Positions 16,134 through 26,467 are shown, counted from the stretch's first letter. The stretch is DNA of 64,000 bases from Paenibacillus xylanilyticus (GCF_013359935.1 NZ_JABMCB010000190.1:372001-436000), one strand, 5' to 3'. Notes: generated by a model not told the origin, from the sequence alone. Numbers and translations: made by a program.

Positions 16134-18575
16134 ATGAGTACAACGAAAAAACTGGTGCTGGTCGGCAATGGTATGGCAGGTATTCGTACAATTGAACATA
16201 TTCTAAAACTTGCTCCGCATGCTTATGAAATTACGGTTTTTGGTGCTGAGCCGCACCCCAACTATAATCGCATCATGCTCTCCTCTGTGCTGGCAGGCGG
16301 CACGAGCATTGAAGATATCGTAATCAACGAATGGAGCTGGTACGAAGATAACGGCATTAAGGTATACCCAGGTGATCCTGTCATTCGGATCGATGCCGAG
16401 CGCAAGGAAGTGGTCTCCCAGGCAGGTATCCGTGCGTCTTACGATGAGCTGATTCTGGCAACGGGATCACAGGCATTCATTCTGCCTTTACCTGGAGCAG
16501 ACAAGGAAGGTGTCATTGGTTTCCGTGATATCAAAGATTGTGAGACGATGATGGCTGCATCGCAAAAGTATCGAAAAGCGGCCGTGATTGGTGGTGGATT
16601 GCTTGGCCTGGAAGCCGCGCGCGGTCTGCTCAATCTGGGGATGGATGTCACGGTTATTCATATTAACGGCCATCTGATGGACCGGAATCTGGATCTGCCT
16701 GCAGGCCTGATGCTTCAGCGGGAGCTTGAAGAGCAGGGTATGAAGTTTCTTTTGAACAAACATACCGAAGAAATTACAGGCAAACATCGCGTAAAGTCCC
16801 TGCGTTTCACCGATCAGACAGTGCTCGAAACCGATCTGGTTGTTATGGCCGTCGGCATTCGTCCTCAGGTTGAGCTGGCCCGTCAGGCTGGGCTGAACGT
16901 GAGCCGCGGTATCATCGTTGATGATTACATGAATACCAGTATCCCTGGCATTTCGGCGGTCGGTGAATGTGCGGAGCACCGCGGCATTGCGTATGGATTG
17001 GTGGCCCCATTGTATGAACAGGGGATGGTCCTGGCCAAACGTCTGGTGGGTGCAGCGACGGAAGGATATGAAGGGTCTGTGACTTCGACCAAGCTGAAGG
17101 TTTCCGGTGTAGATGTGTTCTCCGCAGGACAATTCAAGGATGCGGCGGATACCCGCAGCATTCGTATACAGGACGACGTGGACGGAGTCTACAAAAAGAT
17201 GGTCATGAAGGACGGCCAGCTGATTGGAGCTGTACTGTTCGGAGATACAACAGATGGCGCCTCCCTCTTCTCCCTCATTAAAAGCGGTGAAAACATTAGT
17301 GGACGCGAAAAGGAAATTTTGCTTGGAGTATCGGCCGGAGGTTCAGGATCTGGTCCATCGGCAGCTGAGCGCATGGCAGCCATGCCAGATGATGAAATTG
17401 TCTGCGGTTGTAATGGTGTCACCAAGGCTGCCATCGGTGATGCGGTACTGAACAAGGGATGTAACACGCTCGGTGCCATCAAGTCCTGTACCAAAGCTTC
17501 TGCGTCCTGTGGAGGATGTAAACCGATTGTGGAATCCCTGCTCGTCCATTATGCAGGTGATGCAGTTGGTGAACAGGTGAAGGAAGGCATCTGCGGCTGT
17601 ACCTCCTATGATCGCGACGAAATCGTTGCCCAGATCAAGGAGATGGGATTGAAGACGGTCAAGGAAGTCATGAATGTACTCGGCTGGAATGAACCTGAAG
17701 GCTGCTCCAAGTGCCGTCCGTCCCTCAACTATTACCTCGGCATGATCTGGCCGGCCGAATACGAAGATGAACGGGTATCCAAGTTCACGAACGAACGCTA
17801 CCACGCCAATATTCAAAAAGACGGAACGTACTCGGTCATTCCCCGGATTTACGGAGGTGTTACTTCTCCAGCCGAGTTGATCAAGATCGCCACCGTTGCC
17901 GAGAAATATGATGTGCCGATGGTGAAATTCACAGGCGGACAACGGCTCGATTTGCTCGGTGTACAAAAAGAGAATCTGCCGAAGATCTGGGAAGAACTCG
18001 ATATGCCGTCCGGATTCGGTTATGGCAAGGCACTTCGAACGGTGAAAACATGTGTCGGCAACACCTTCTGCCGATTCGGAACACAGGATTCCATTGAGAT
18101 GGGCATTCGTCTGGAGAAAAAACTCGACAAAATGGTTGCTCCTGCCAAAGTGAAGCTTGCTGTCTCCGGCTGTCCGCGGAACTGTGCAGAAGCCACCATT
18201 AAGGATCTGGGTGTCGTTGCGATTGATGGGGCATGGGAACTGCATGTTGGCGGTAACGGCGGGGTCAAGGTCCGCGCAGCGGAATTGCTGTGTACGGTCA
18301 AAACGGATGCTGAAGTGGAAGAGTGGACCTATGCATACCTGCAATACTATAGAGAGAACGCACGCTGGAATGAGAGAACAGCAGCCTGGATTGAACGTGT
18401 CGGTCTGGACCATGTGAAGAAGGCACTCGAGGACCGCGAAGAGCGGCTCGCTCTGGTCGAACGGCTTGAACTGACACTTGGCCGCACGGTTGATCCTTGG
18501 AAGGAAATCATTGAAGACGAGAAACTGCGCAAAAACTTCACCCCACTCGCTGGCACACAGCCGGCAGCCCACTAG
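16134..18575 (+). CDS. nirB: Assimilatory nitrite reductase (NADH), large subunit
   Basis: A cytosolic flavo-sirohaem enzyme that reduces nitrite to ammonium with NAD(P)H. The 813-residue product contains an FAD/NAD(P) disulfide-reductase-like domain (VLVGNGMAGIRT; AVIGGGLLGLEAARGL), two BFD-like [2Fe-2S] domains (CGCN with CGGCKP; CGC with GCSKCRPS) and a C-terminal nitrite/sulfite reductase half. That half has the [4Fe-4S]-sirohaem cysteines in CVGNTFC and SGCPRNCAEA. I choose the ATG at 16134 (MSTTKK) nine bases after AGGGGG; the open frame back to 16035 runs through the leader terminator. It is first in an operon nirB-nirD-nirC-cobA under probable GlnR and ANTAR control. No nitrate reductase gene is in the window. 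Confidence 0.95.
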   Translation: MSTTKKLVLVGNGMAGIRTIEHILKLAPHAYEITVFGAEPHPNYNRIMLSSVLAGGTSIEDIVINEWSWYEDNGIKVYPGDPVIRIDAERKEVVSQAGIRASYDELILATGSQAFILPLPGADKEGVIGFRDIKDCETMMAASQKYRKAAVIGGGLLGLEAARGLLNLGMDVTVIHINGHLMDRNLDLPAGLMLQRELEEQGMKFLLNKHTEEITGKHRVKSLRFTDQTVLETDLVVMAVGIRPQVELARQAGLNVSRGIIVDDYMNTSIPGISAVGECAEHRGIAYGLVAPLYEQGMVLAKRLVGAATEGYEGSVTSTKLKVSGVDVFSAGQFKDAADTRSIRIQDDVDGVYKKMVMKDGQLIGAVLFGDTTDGASLFSLIKSGENISGREKEILLGVSAGGSGSGPSAAERMAAMPDDEIVCGCNGVTKAAIGDAVLNKGCNTLGAIKSCTKASASCGGCKPIVESLLVHYAGDAVGEQVKEGICGCTSYDRDEIVAQIKEMGLKTVKEVMNVLGWNEPEGCSKCRPSLNYYLGMIWPAEYEDERVSKFTNERYHANIQKDGTYSVIPRIYGGVTSPAELIKIATVAEKYDVPMVKFTGGQRLDLLGVQKENLPKIWEELDMPSGFGYGKALRTVKTCVGNTFCRFGTQDSIEMGIRLEKKLDKMVAPAKVKLAVSGCPRNCAEATIKDLGVVAIDGAWELHVGGNGGVKVRAAELLCTVKTDAEVEEWTYAYLQYYRENARWNERTAAWIERVGLDHVKKALEDREERLALVERLELTLGRTVDPWKEIIEDEKLRKNFTPLAGTQPAAH

Positions 18576-18591
18576 AAGAGGAGGATCAGCG

Positions 18592-18909
18592 ATGAACCGA
18601 TTGCGAATTGGACACCTTGCGGATATTGATGAAAAGGGAGCTCGGACGTTTATGGTATTGGATACCGAAATTGCCGTCTTCAAACTGAGTGACGGGAGTC
18701 TGCACGCCGTCGAAAATCGCTGCCCTCACAAGGGCGGCAGGCTTTCGGAAGGCATGGTATGCGGAACGGCAGTCCATTGCCCGCTGCATGACTGGAAGAT
18801 CGATCTCCGGAGTGGCAAGGTATATGAACCGGATGACGGCTGTCTAAACACTTATAAAACCGAAGTGGATGACAACAGCGGAGAAATCTATATCACCATT
18901 GCAGGTTAA
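18592..18909 (+). CDS. nirD: Nitrite reductase (NADH), small subunit
   Basis: A 105-residue Rieske-type protein that partners NirB. The Rieske-like binding boxes are CPHKGG and CPLHDW, both complete with Cys and His; many enterobacterial NirD proteins have lost them, so this one probably binds a [2Fe-2S] cluster. The start at 18592 is 16 bases after the nirB stop and eight bases after GAGGA. It belongs to the nirB operon. Confidence 0.95.
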   Translation: MNRLRIGHLADIDEKGARTFMVLDTEIAVFKLSDGSLHAVENRCPHKGGRLSEGMVCGTAVHCPLHDWKIDLRSGKVYEPDDGCLNTYKTEVDDNSGEIYITIAG

Positions 18910-18961
18910 GTCTTCATATTGGAGAGTGCCTGACACATCATGAATCAAGGAGGCGTACGCT

Positions 18962-19843
18962 ATGGATTTTGTTAAACCTGCAGAAGTGCTGCAATCAATG
19001 GTCGACGCAGGCGAGAATAAAGCCAGAATGAATCGGGTCCAGATGTTAATCCGTGGTTTCCTGGCTGGAGCGATTCTCGCATTTGCCACAACGCTAGCGT
19101 ATACCGCTGTAGCTCAAACTTCCGTTGGTTTGGCTGGTGCGCTGATATTCCCGGCAGGATTCGTGATTATTGTCCTGCTCGGGCTTGAGCTGGTGACAGG
19201 CAGCTTCGCCATGATTCCACTCGCTGTGATGAAACGCAGAATCACCTTCATGGATATGCTGCGCAATTATACATGGGTCATTGCAGGCCATCTGCTTGGA
19301 TGCCTGTTCTACGCTCTGTTATATGAACTTACGCTGACGAAGATGGGAACAGATATGAGCAGTCCGCTCATCCAAACTCTGATCCAGACCAGTGAGGCCA
19401 AGACGCTCGGGTATCAACACCTGGGCGGCGCAGGCATTGTTCTTGTCATCATTAAAGCCATCTTGTGCAACTGGATGGTCACGCTCGGTGCAGTCATGGC
19501 GATGACATCGACCTCCACGCTCGGTAAAATTGCGGCCATGTGGCTGCCCATCATGATATTTTTCGCTCAGGGATTCGAACACGCTGTGGTGAACATGTTT
19601 GTTATACCTGCAGGGATGATGCTTGGTGCTGATGTCAGTATCGCTGACTGGTGGTTATGGAATCAGATTCCGGTGCTGCTTGGCAATTTCATCGGCGGTG
19701 CCATATTCACTGGGTTAGGATTATATGCTGCACACCGCTGGGGAAGCTCAGTTCCAATGACCTCCAAGCTGGCAACCATCCATGGCGGTCGTTCAGGAAT
19801 GGCGAATGCAGAGTCCTCGTCCAAACTGGGGACACGGTCATGA
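18962..19843 (+). CDS. nirC: Formate/nitrite transporter family protein (NirC-like)
   Basis: A 293-residue pentameric channel-type membrane protein of the FNT family, expected to bring nitrite into the cell. Six hydrophobic helices are visible, with family motifs in the first helix region (RGFLAGAILAFATTLAY), in helix 2 (PAGFVIIVLLGLELVTGSFA) and in the central LCNWMVTLGAVMAMTS and FFAQGFEHAVVNMF segments, the last holding the conserved pore His. A hydrophilic tail of about 30 residues follows. AAGGAGG precedes the ATG. The stop overlaps the cobA start as ATGA, so translation is coupled. Confidence 0.92.
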   Translation: MDFVKPAEVLQSMVDAGENKARMNRVQMLIRGFLAGAILAFATTLAYTAVAQTSVGLAGALIFPAGFVIIVLLGLELVTGSFAMIPLAVMKRRITFMDMLRNYTWVIAGHLLGCLFYALLYELTLTKMGTDMSSPLIQTLIQTSEAKTLGYQHLGGAGIVLVIIKAILCNWMVTLGAVMAMTSTSTLGKIAAMWLPIMIFFAQGFEHAVVNMFVIPAGMMLGADVSIADWWLWNQIPVLLGNFIGGAIFTGLGLYAAHRWGSSVPMTSKLATIHGGRSGMANAESSSKLGTRS

Positions 19844-20610
19844 GCCGGGGCCTGGTAAGTATCATTGGCGCCGGTCCTGGAGATCCGGAACTCATTACCG
19901 TGAAAGCTCTGAAACGCATCCAAACGGCAGATATCCTCTTGTATGACCGACTTGTGAATGATGATTTGCTTGCGGAAGCTCCTGAAGCAGCACTCCGGAT
20001 CTATTGCGGGAAAGCCCCCGGACTTCATTCCATGAGTCAGGAGATGATTGGACGGCTGCTGGTTGCTCACGCTGCGGAAGGCAAACGGGTTGTCCGGCTC
20101 AAGGGCGGTGATCCGTTCATCTTCGGACGCGGAGGTGAAGAAGCACTCGTGCTGGCACAGGCAGGGATCCCCTTCGAGGTTATCCCCGGTATTACTTCAG
20201 CTGTGGGTACATCTGCTTCATCCCTGATTCCATTAACCCACCGGGGAGTGGCTTCGACCTTTGCATGTGTGACTGGCACGGGGAGTGATGGCCGTGTATC
20301 ATCCGTTCGCTGGGATCTGCTCGCCCACAGTGTGGATACTTTGGTGATCTATATGGGGATCAGCCAGCTGCCCCTCATTCAACACGAACTGCTGCAATCC
20401 GGCAAAAGCAGCTGCACACCAGCAGCCCTGATTGAACGCGGAACCACCTCAGAGGAGCGAATCATTACTGGCACGCTGGGCCAGCTTCATGCCCTCTCCC
20501 TTTCGGAAAAGGTGAACAATCCCGCGCTGATCATTGTCGGCGAGGCTGTTCTCGTACGCGAACAATTGCTTCAGCTCCAGCAAGCAGCCGATGCTTCCAT
20601 GACGGGATAG
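19840..20610 (+). CDS. cobA: Uroporphyrinogen-III C-methyltransferase
   Basis: A cytosolic SAM-dependent enzyme that makes precorrin-2, the precursor of sirohaem. The 256-residue product has the SUMT signatures: VSIIGAGPGDPELITVKALK at the N-terminus, YDRLV, and RLKGGDPFIFGRGGEE with the GITSAVG segment. The ATG at 19840 overlaps the nirC stop by four bases; an open frame from 19651 lies inside nirC and is not used. It lacks the CysG or HemD fusion domains. Its place at the end of the nir operon fits supply of the NirB sirohaem; the dehydrogenase/ferrochelatase step must be encoded elsewhere. Confidence 0.95.
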   Translation: MSRGLVSIIGAGPGDPELITVKALKRIQTADILLYDRLVNDDLLAEAPEAALRIYCGKAPGLHSMSQEMIGRLLVAHAAEGKRVVRLKGGDPFIFGRGGEEALVLAQAGIPFEVIPGITSAVGTSASSLIPLTHRGVASTFACVTGTGSDGRVSSVRWDLLAHSVDTLVIYMGISQLPLIQHELLQSGKSSCTPAALIERGTTSEERIITGTLGQLHALSLSEKVNNPALIIVGEAVLVREQLLQLQQAADASMTG

Positions 20611-20628
20611 CTGCCCGTATACATCTTT

Positions 20629-21267
20629 CTAATCCAACAGCATACGCTCGTGAATGGTCCGACCCTTCTGCCCTGGTTCAATCAGCAGACGGGTCGGTTT
20701 GATGTTGATCAATGCCGTCAACTGTTCCCCCATATAATGTGCAGAATACTTGAACCCAATTTCCGCCCAGTGCATGATGACACCGACCGTAGCCGATATC
20801 AGATAACTCAGCATAATATCGTAATTAATGGTGTACTCGCTATCTTCAGTTACCAGCACAAAATCCTCGGTTAAATACGCGCGGAACATATTGCAGAGTC
20901 TTAAACCCATATCACTATGCATCGTGATTAAGGCACGGAAGACGTCCTGGTGCGCTTCGATATATTCGAATACCGGCATCGTAGAAGGCAGCAGTCCGGT
21001 CATATCCACTTCCTTTAATTCAGCGTACGGTTTGGCGTAGGCTTGGCCCACTCCCTGCATGAAATCCTCCAAAATGAATTCAAGCAGCTCCGGTTTGCCA
21101 GGAAAATGCAAATAAAACGTGCCCCGATTGTAGTCTGCCCGCTCGGTGATGTCACGGATTGTGACGGCATCAGCTCCCTTTTCCAGTATTAAAGAAACCG
21201 TCGCAGCGATGATCGCATCCTGTGTTCTTCGTGCTCTCCGGTCCTGAGGGTGTTCGATAATCAACAT
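20629..21267 (-). CDS. TetR-family transcriptional regulator
   Basis: A 212-residue cytosolic regulator. The N-terminal TetR helix-turn-helix is complete (RRTQDAIIAATVSLILEKGA, VTIRDITERADYNRGTFYLHF). The C-terminal ligand-binding half resembles the TetR_C group seen with DhaS-like regulators (MPVFEYIEAHQDVFRAL). It is divergent from an SDR dehydrogenase at 21465, the probable target. In the 197 bases between them, an interrupted palindrome TG-T-CAAT-GATT-ATTG-T-CA (21343-21360) could be the operator. Its 3' end is 18 bases from the convergent cobA stop. Confidence 0.88.
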   Translation of the reverse strand: MLIIEHPQDRRARRTQDAIIAATVSLILEKGADAVTIRDITERADYNRGTFYLHFPGKPELLEFILEDFMQGVGQAYAKPYAELKEVDMTGLLPSTMPVFEYIEAHQDVFRALITMHSDMGLRLCNMFRAYLTEDFVLVTEDSEYTINYDIMLSYLISATVGVIMHWAEIGFKYSAHYMGEQLTALINIKPTRLLIEPGQKGRTIHERMLLD

Positions 21268-21464
21268 TTCCGCCTCCTTTGTCCATTATTGTAACCTAAA
21301 TAAACACCGCTTACATCTGTGTCCGATAGCAGACATATACGCTGTCAATGATTATTGTCACATGACTATGTATATCTTAACATTGAGACAGGAACGATAG
21401 ACGACAGGTTGCATCTTTTTTTTGATGAACACCTGCCAATACAAATAAGGGAGCGGATTTTATC

Positions 21465-22232
21465 ATGAGTACATCCTATACACATACAGCGGTTATTACA
21501 GGGGCTGCCGGAGGCATCGGTAAAGAATTGGCACGCCGACTTGCTGAACGCAAAATCAATCTGGTTTTGGTGGACCTGAACGAAGAAGCGATCCAGCAGA
21601 CGATTACAGACCTCAACCTCGACAAAGAGCACGTGATTGCTGTAAAAGCAAATGTATCCCAGGAAGCAGACGTGAAAAACTATGTACAAAAAGCACTTGA
21701 TGCCTTTGGCAGAATCGACTACTTTGCCAACAACGCCGGTATCGAAGGTCCAACGGGTCTGATTGAAGATCTGAGCGTTGAAGCACTGGATATGGTATAT
21801 AACGTTAACGTTCGTGGCGTATTCTTGGGTCTGCAAAACGTCATTCCGGTCATGAAAAAACAAAAATCCGGTGCGATCCTGAACACGTCTTCCCTCGCAG
21901 GTCTGATGGGTGCACCTGCTGTATCTCCATATATTATGTCCAAACATGCGGTGGTTGGTCTCACTCGCACAGCAGCGAATGAACTTGCCCCATACAACAT
22001 CCGGGTAAACGCTGTATTGCCCGGAACCATTAACACTCGCATGATGCGCCAAATCGAAGCAAACTCCGGCAACGTAGAAAATTATCAGGATGCTACCGTA
22101 GCCAGCATTCCGATGGGCCGCTATGGCGAACCAGAAGAAGTAGCTGCCGTGATGAACTTCCTGTTGTCCGAAGAGGCTTCCTATGTAACAGCTTCCCTCT
22201 ACACGGTAGATGGCGGTATGATGGGTCAATAA
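21465..22232 (+). CDS. Short-chain dehydrogenase/reductase (SDR)
   Basis: A 255-residue NAD(P)(H)-dependent oxidoreductase of the classical SDR type. It shows the Rossmann glycine motif (TGAAGGIGKELARRL), an Asp at the end of strand 2 (LVLVDLN) that favours NAD over NADP, NNAG, the catalytic Ser in LNTSSLAG and the YIMSK Tyr/Lys pair. The C-terminus ends in YTVDGGMMGQ, usual for the FabG-like group. The substrate is unknown. It lies divergent from the TetR gene and is closed by a strong terminator. Confidence 0.9.
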   Translation: MSTSYTHTAVITGAAGGIGKELARRLAERKINLVLVDLNEEAIQQTITDLNLDKEHVIAVKANVSQEADVKNYVQKALDAFGRIDYFANNAGIEGPTGLIEDLSVEALDMVYNVNVRGVFLGLQNVIPVMKKQKSGAILNTSSLAGLMGAPAVSPYIMSKHAVVGLTRTAANELAPYNIRVNAVLPGTINTRMMRQIEANSGNVENYQDATVASIPMGRYGEPEEVAAVMNFLLSEEASYVTASLYTVDGGMMGQ

Positions 22233-22314
22233 TATTCGCGGTTACCACGCGGAAAAAGGAATCCTAAAGGGTACCTGCTGATCTTCAAATATAAGATAAC
22301 ATAAGATCTAAAAC

Positions 22315-22343
22315 AAAAGGAGCCTGTTACCAGGCTCCTTTTT
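22315..22343 (+). terminator. Rho-independent terminator
   Basis: AAAAGGAGCCTG, a four-base loop, CAGGCTCCTTTTT. It can work in both directions, for the SDR gene and for the small minus-strand gene. Confidence 0.9.
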
Positions 22344-22380
22344 GATATCCCACAAAATCCAAACTACCGATTAAGTCGTT

Positions 22381-22668
22381 TTAATCCACGTATCCTGCAT
22401 GGCCCTTTTCCATTAAATAGTCCATTTCAGCATCCAGAATGCTTTCCACGGTCAACTCATCCAGCTTCACATCTTTACGACCAAGAATGTAGTCAGCCAA
22501 GTCATCACCGTCAATATCAACGTCTTTACCTTTGGCATTTTCATGCGCCTTGTTGATGTACGCCTGCTCATGCTTCAGCACAAGAGCAATATTCGCTTGG
22601 CTTGCCTTAGTCTTCTCCGCAATATATTGCATCATTTCCTGCTCATTAATGGAATTCGTTTCAGTCAC
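22381..22668 (-). CDS. Small acidic protein of unknown function
   Basis: I do not recognise this gene. The 95-residue product (from a GTG at 22668, ten bases after GAGGAG) is acidic and helical, with no membrane segment. It contains QYIAEKTKASQANIALVLKH, which looks like the start of a helix-turn-helix, then KDVDIDGDDLADYILGRKDV and LDAEMDYLMEKGHAGYVD. An ATG at 22707 is in frame but lacks a ribosome binding site. The segment of about 30 residues around KASQANIALVLKHEQAYI suggests a DNA-binding or chaperone-like fold, but that is a guess. It sits between the SDR gene and a two-component system and appears to be transcribed alone. Confidence 0.7.
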   Translation of the reverse strand: MTETNSINEQEMMQYIAEKTKASQANIALVLKHEQAYINKAHENAKGKDVDIDGDDLADYILGRKDVKLDELTVESILDAEMDYLMEKGHAGYVD

Positions 22669-22749
22669 GTTCAGTTCAGCTCCTCGGTTCATACATACTG
22701 TTGCCATTGTAGCATAGGTTAACCCATATCAGACATGCCTTATTCGGAT

Positions 22750-24041
22750 CTAGGTTAAACGAACGTAGAACGTTGCCCCTTCGCCCACCACACTCCGGGC
22801 ATAGATCTGACCTTTATGCTGGTCCACAATGGAACGGGCGATGGCCAGACCGAGGCCGTGCCCCCCATGCTTTCGGGCTCTGGAGGCATCCGTGCGATAG
22901 AAGCGATCGAAGATACGATCAAGATGCTCCGGTGCAATGCCTTCCCCTGTATTGGAGACCGCAAGCACCACCTCATGATTTTGTTTCTTCAACGATACAT
23001 TGACCGCGCCTTTGGCTCTGGAATATTTCACGGCATTATCCAGCAGAATCAGAATGACCTGCTTGATCTGTTCGCTGTTGCCATGGACCATGAGCTGCGG
23101 CTCAATGCTGTAGTCCAGGGATATATTTTTCTCAAAAATAACAGCTTCCATCGTCAAAATAATGGTTTCTACCGCATCACTCATATCAAACTTGGAATGG
23201 ATCATCGTGGAACGTGAATCGTCAATCTCGGTCAGATATAACAGATCGCTCGTTAACCGGGACATACGCTCTGTCTCCGACTTGATGTAATGCAGCCATT
23301 TGGCCTGGCTATCAATCGTATCCTCGCGATTGGCGAGCAGTACATCGGTGTTCGTATTAATGATGGCCAGCGGTGTTTTCAGCTCATGGGAAGCATCGGC
23401 AATGAACTGCTTTTGTTTCTCAAAAGCTTCCTTGACCGGCTTAATGGAACGATTGGCAAAATATCGGCTCAGGAAGTAGATCACAATCAGCATGACCAGT
23501 CCTACAATGGCAAATGTATAGATCAGATTCGTCAGAATGCCCTGTTGGGCCGTCACATCAATGAACACAATCATATGCCCATCGCTGCTCGGGTCGATTA
23601 CATAGGCCCAGTTTGTGCCATCCAGCGCAAATTGTCCAGTCTTACGCTCCGTATGACCAGCCTGATCTACCTTCTCCAGTGCTTCTGTGTAAAACGTATC
23701 TTCCATACTAAATCTGGAGTGGGTATCTGTAATATTCCATGCATTATCGGTCTTGATCATAAATGATACGGAACGTCCCGGTGGTGAATTGGGATCTCCT
23801 CCAGGTCCGTTTCCTTGAACTTCCGATCGAGGTTCACCGGATTTCGTCTCATCTGTGCGCGGCATGTTGGATGAGTTATATGGACCATGATAGAAATCTG
23901 ATACCTTGAACAGCTCCATGTTGGTTTCCCGCTGTACATTCTGATACGTAATAATGTAGATTGTCGCAAACGCAACCAGCATCATGATGGAGATGGACAC
24001 CAGGTTGACGACCAAAAACCGATTTCGGAGTTTCTTAAACA

Positions 24042-24042
<1 letters not shown>
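22750..24042 (-). CDS. Sensor histidine kinase of two-component system
   Basis: A 430-residue membrane kinase. TM1 is near residues 8-32, an extracellular domain of about 140 residues carries a Pro/Gly/Asn-rich stretch (NGPGGDPNSPPG), and TM2 follows (TFAIVGLVMLIVIYFLSRYF). HisKA has IADASHELKTPLAII (phospho-His), and HATPase has LDNAVKYS, NTGEGIAPEHLDRIF and GGHGLGLAI. There is no HAMP or PAS domain. Its ATG overlaps the response regulator stop by one base (TGATG), so the pair is translationally coupled. The pair is divergent from the VTC/DUF4956/DUF4353 genes, which are the likely regulon. Confidence 0.93.
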
Positions 24043-24719
<677 letters not shown>

Positions 24720-24793
24720 GATTAACTCATTCCTCTGCCTTGAATTGTTCGTCGCAATTTTATTTTATTATATCAATCATTCTACCTGTGGAA

Positions 24794-24890
24794 CCTTGAA
24801 TCAATCTTAATTCATTAATTCCACGAGAACTATTATAGGAAGGTAAAAAAAGATCAACGGAATGTAAAATCATTTAAGATTCATTCAAGG
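24794..24890. promoter_or_regulatory. Paired inverted 17-mers in the regulator/VTC intergenic region
   Basis: CCTTGAATCAATCTTAA (24794-24810) and TTAAGATTCATTCAAGG (24874-24890) are inverted copies with one difference. The second lies just upstream of a possible -10 (TAAGAT, 24900-24905) for the VTC operon, the first towards the regulator gene. A response-regulator operator is the natural reading. They could also pair as a hairpin. Confidence 0.5.
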
Positions 24891-24975
24891 TTGGCCCTCT
24901 AAGATACAGACATGGAAGCAATACACGATGAAATGAAACACAACATAAACCACTAACGAAAGGAATGATTCTTAA

Positions 24976-25794
24976 ATGGCGATTGAAGTATTCAACCGAT
25001 ATGAGAGCAAGTACCTTCTGACCGATCAACAGTATGAACATTTCTACAACGATCTGCTGAAGTATATGGAACTGGATGCGTACAACAAGAAACACGAGTT
25101 CTACTCCATCAGCAACCTGTACTTCGACACTCCGCAGGATTCCCTGATCCGCGCCAGTCTCTCCAAACCGAAGTACAAGGAGAAGCTGAGACTGCGGGCT
25201 TACGGTGTACCTGAAGAGAATGCCAAAGTGTATCTGGAGATCAAAAAGAAAGTGTTCGGCCTGGTGAACAAAAGAAGAACGGCCCTGATGCTGGACGAAG
25301 CATATGAATTCGTTCGCACGGGACAGGCACCTGAGCTGCAGGATTACATGAACAAGCAGGTTGTCGAGGAAATCAAATATTTCCTCCGCCTATACGACCT
25401 GGAACCAAAGGTGTATCTGGCCTATGAACGCAAGGCCCTGTTCGATAAGAACAGCCGCGATCTCCGCATTACCTTTGACACCAATATCCGCAGCCGCAGA
25501 TATGATCTGAAGCTGGAGCAAGGGGATTACGGCGAGCCTCTGGTGGAAGACGGTCGCTGGCTGATGGAAGTAAAGGCGGAAAAAACCGTTCCGTTCTGGC
25601 TATCCCAGCTGCTGTCGGAGCACGGCTTGTACCGTGTCGGCTTTTCCAAATACGGCAACGAATTCAAACGCCTCGTTAGAACGACGAACCTGAACTACCA
25701 AGGCGAACGGACTCTCGTTCCGGGTACTGACTTCGATCCAGCCATAAAACCAAACAAAACGATCATAGAAAGAGAGAGTGTAGTATATGCTTGA
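24976..25794 (+). CDS. VTC-domain protein (polyphosphate polymerase-like)
   Basis: A 272-residue cytosolic protein of the CYTH-like VTC domain family, named after the catalytic domain of the yeast vacuolar polyphosphate polymerase Vtc4. The tunnel-wall residues are in place: NRYESKYLL near the N-terminus, KYKEKLRLRAYG (basic residues for phosphate), VYLEIKKKV (the E-x-K pair), AYERKALF and WLMEVKAEKTVP. Yeast Vtc4 polymerises the gamma-phosphate of ATP; whether bacterial family members do so is not established. It overlaps the next gene by eight bases, and the next two genes form an operon with it, divergent from the two-component system. Confidence 0.88.
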   Translation: MAIEVFNRYESKYLLTDQQYEHFYNDLLKYMELDAYNKKHEFYSISNLYFDTPQDSLIRASLSKPKYKEKLRLRAYGVPEENAKVYLEIKKKVFGLVNKRRTALMLDEAYEFVRTGQAPELQDYMNKQVVEEIKYFLRLYDLEPKVYLAYERKALFDKNSRDLRITFDTNIRSRRYDLKLEQGDYGEPLVEDGRWLMEVKAEKTVPFWLSQLLSEHGLYRVGFSKYGNEFKRLVRTTNLNYQGERTLVPGTDFDPAIKPNKTIIERESVVYA

Positions 25795-26467
25795 TTCCAT
25801 TTTCAGTTCTGCATTAACCGACACGACGCTGACATTCAGCAGTGCCGTGATTACGATTGGCCTAGCCATCCTTATGGGTGCGATTATCAGTCTCACTTAC
25901 ATGAAAACCAATGCAAACACATACTCCCAGAGTTTCACGTTAACCATGGTTGTCCTGCCCGTTATCGTTGCGATCATCATTCTGCTGATCGGCAGCAACG
26001 TGGCCCGTGCCTTCAGCTTGGCTGGTGCCTTCTCGATCATCCGGTTCCGAAGCGCGCCCGGTGATCCAAAAGATATCTCCTATGTCCTGTTCACCATGGC
26101 TTCCGGTCTTGCCTGCGGCGTCGGTGCCTTCGGATACGCGATATTGTTCACCATCATCTTGTGCGTACTGATGTTTGTTCTGAGCTATTTCAAATTCGGA
26201 GCCAAAAAGAGTCAGCAAAAATTGCTTAAAGTCACCATTCCTGAAAACCTGAGCTATGAAGAAGCTTTTGATGAAGTATTCAAAAAATTCAATGTGGATT
26301 ACCAGTTGAACAAAGTTAGAACAACCGAACTCGGCAGCCTATACGAACTGGTCTATCTGGTTCATCTTGGCCAACACGTCAATCAGAAGGAATTCCTTGA
26401 TGCCGTCCGTACACGCAACGGTAATCTGGACATCTCCTTAAATATGGCACCAACACCGGAATATTAA
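25787..26467 (+). CDS. DUF4956 membrane protein
   Basis: A 226-residue protein with four predicted membrane helices in the first 140 residues (VITIGLAILMGAIISLTYM; MVVLPVIVAIIILLIGS; the GLACGVGAFGYAILFTIILC region) and a cytosolic alpha/beta tail of about 85 residues. Between helices 2 and 3 lies the conserved SLAGAFSIIRFRSAPGDPKD loop that marks the DUF4956 family. The function is unknown; such genes very often sit beside VTC-domain genes, so a channel or partner for the polymerase product is a reasonable inference. The start at 25787 lies inside the VTC gene, eight bases before its end. Confidence 0.88.
   Translation: MLDSIFSSALTDTTLTFSSAVITIGLAILMGAIISLTYMKTNANTYSQSFTLTMVVLPVIVAIIILLIGSNVARAFSLAGAFSIIRFRSAPGDPKDISYVLFTMASGLACGVGAFGYAILFTIILCVLMFVLSYFKFGAKKSQQKLLKVTIPENLSYEEAFDEVFKKFNVDYQLNKVRTTELGSLYELVYLVHLGQHVNQKEFLDAVRTRNGNLDISLNMAPTPEY

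Noticed and set aside
17343-18683. A 446-residue open frame antisense to nirB
   Set aside because: nirB in the other strand has full domain motifs and a ribosome binding site; the antisense frame has none and is a codon-bias shadow.
21366-22229. A 287-residue open frame antisense to the SDR gene
   Set aside because: The SDR protein is complete with all catalytic motifs; the antisense product resembles nothing and lacks a ribosome binding site.
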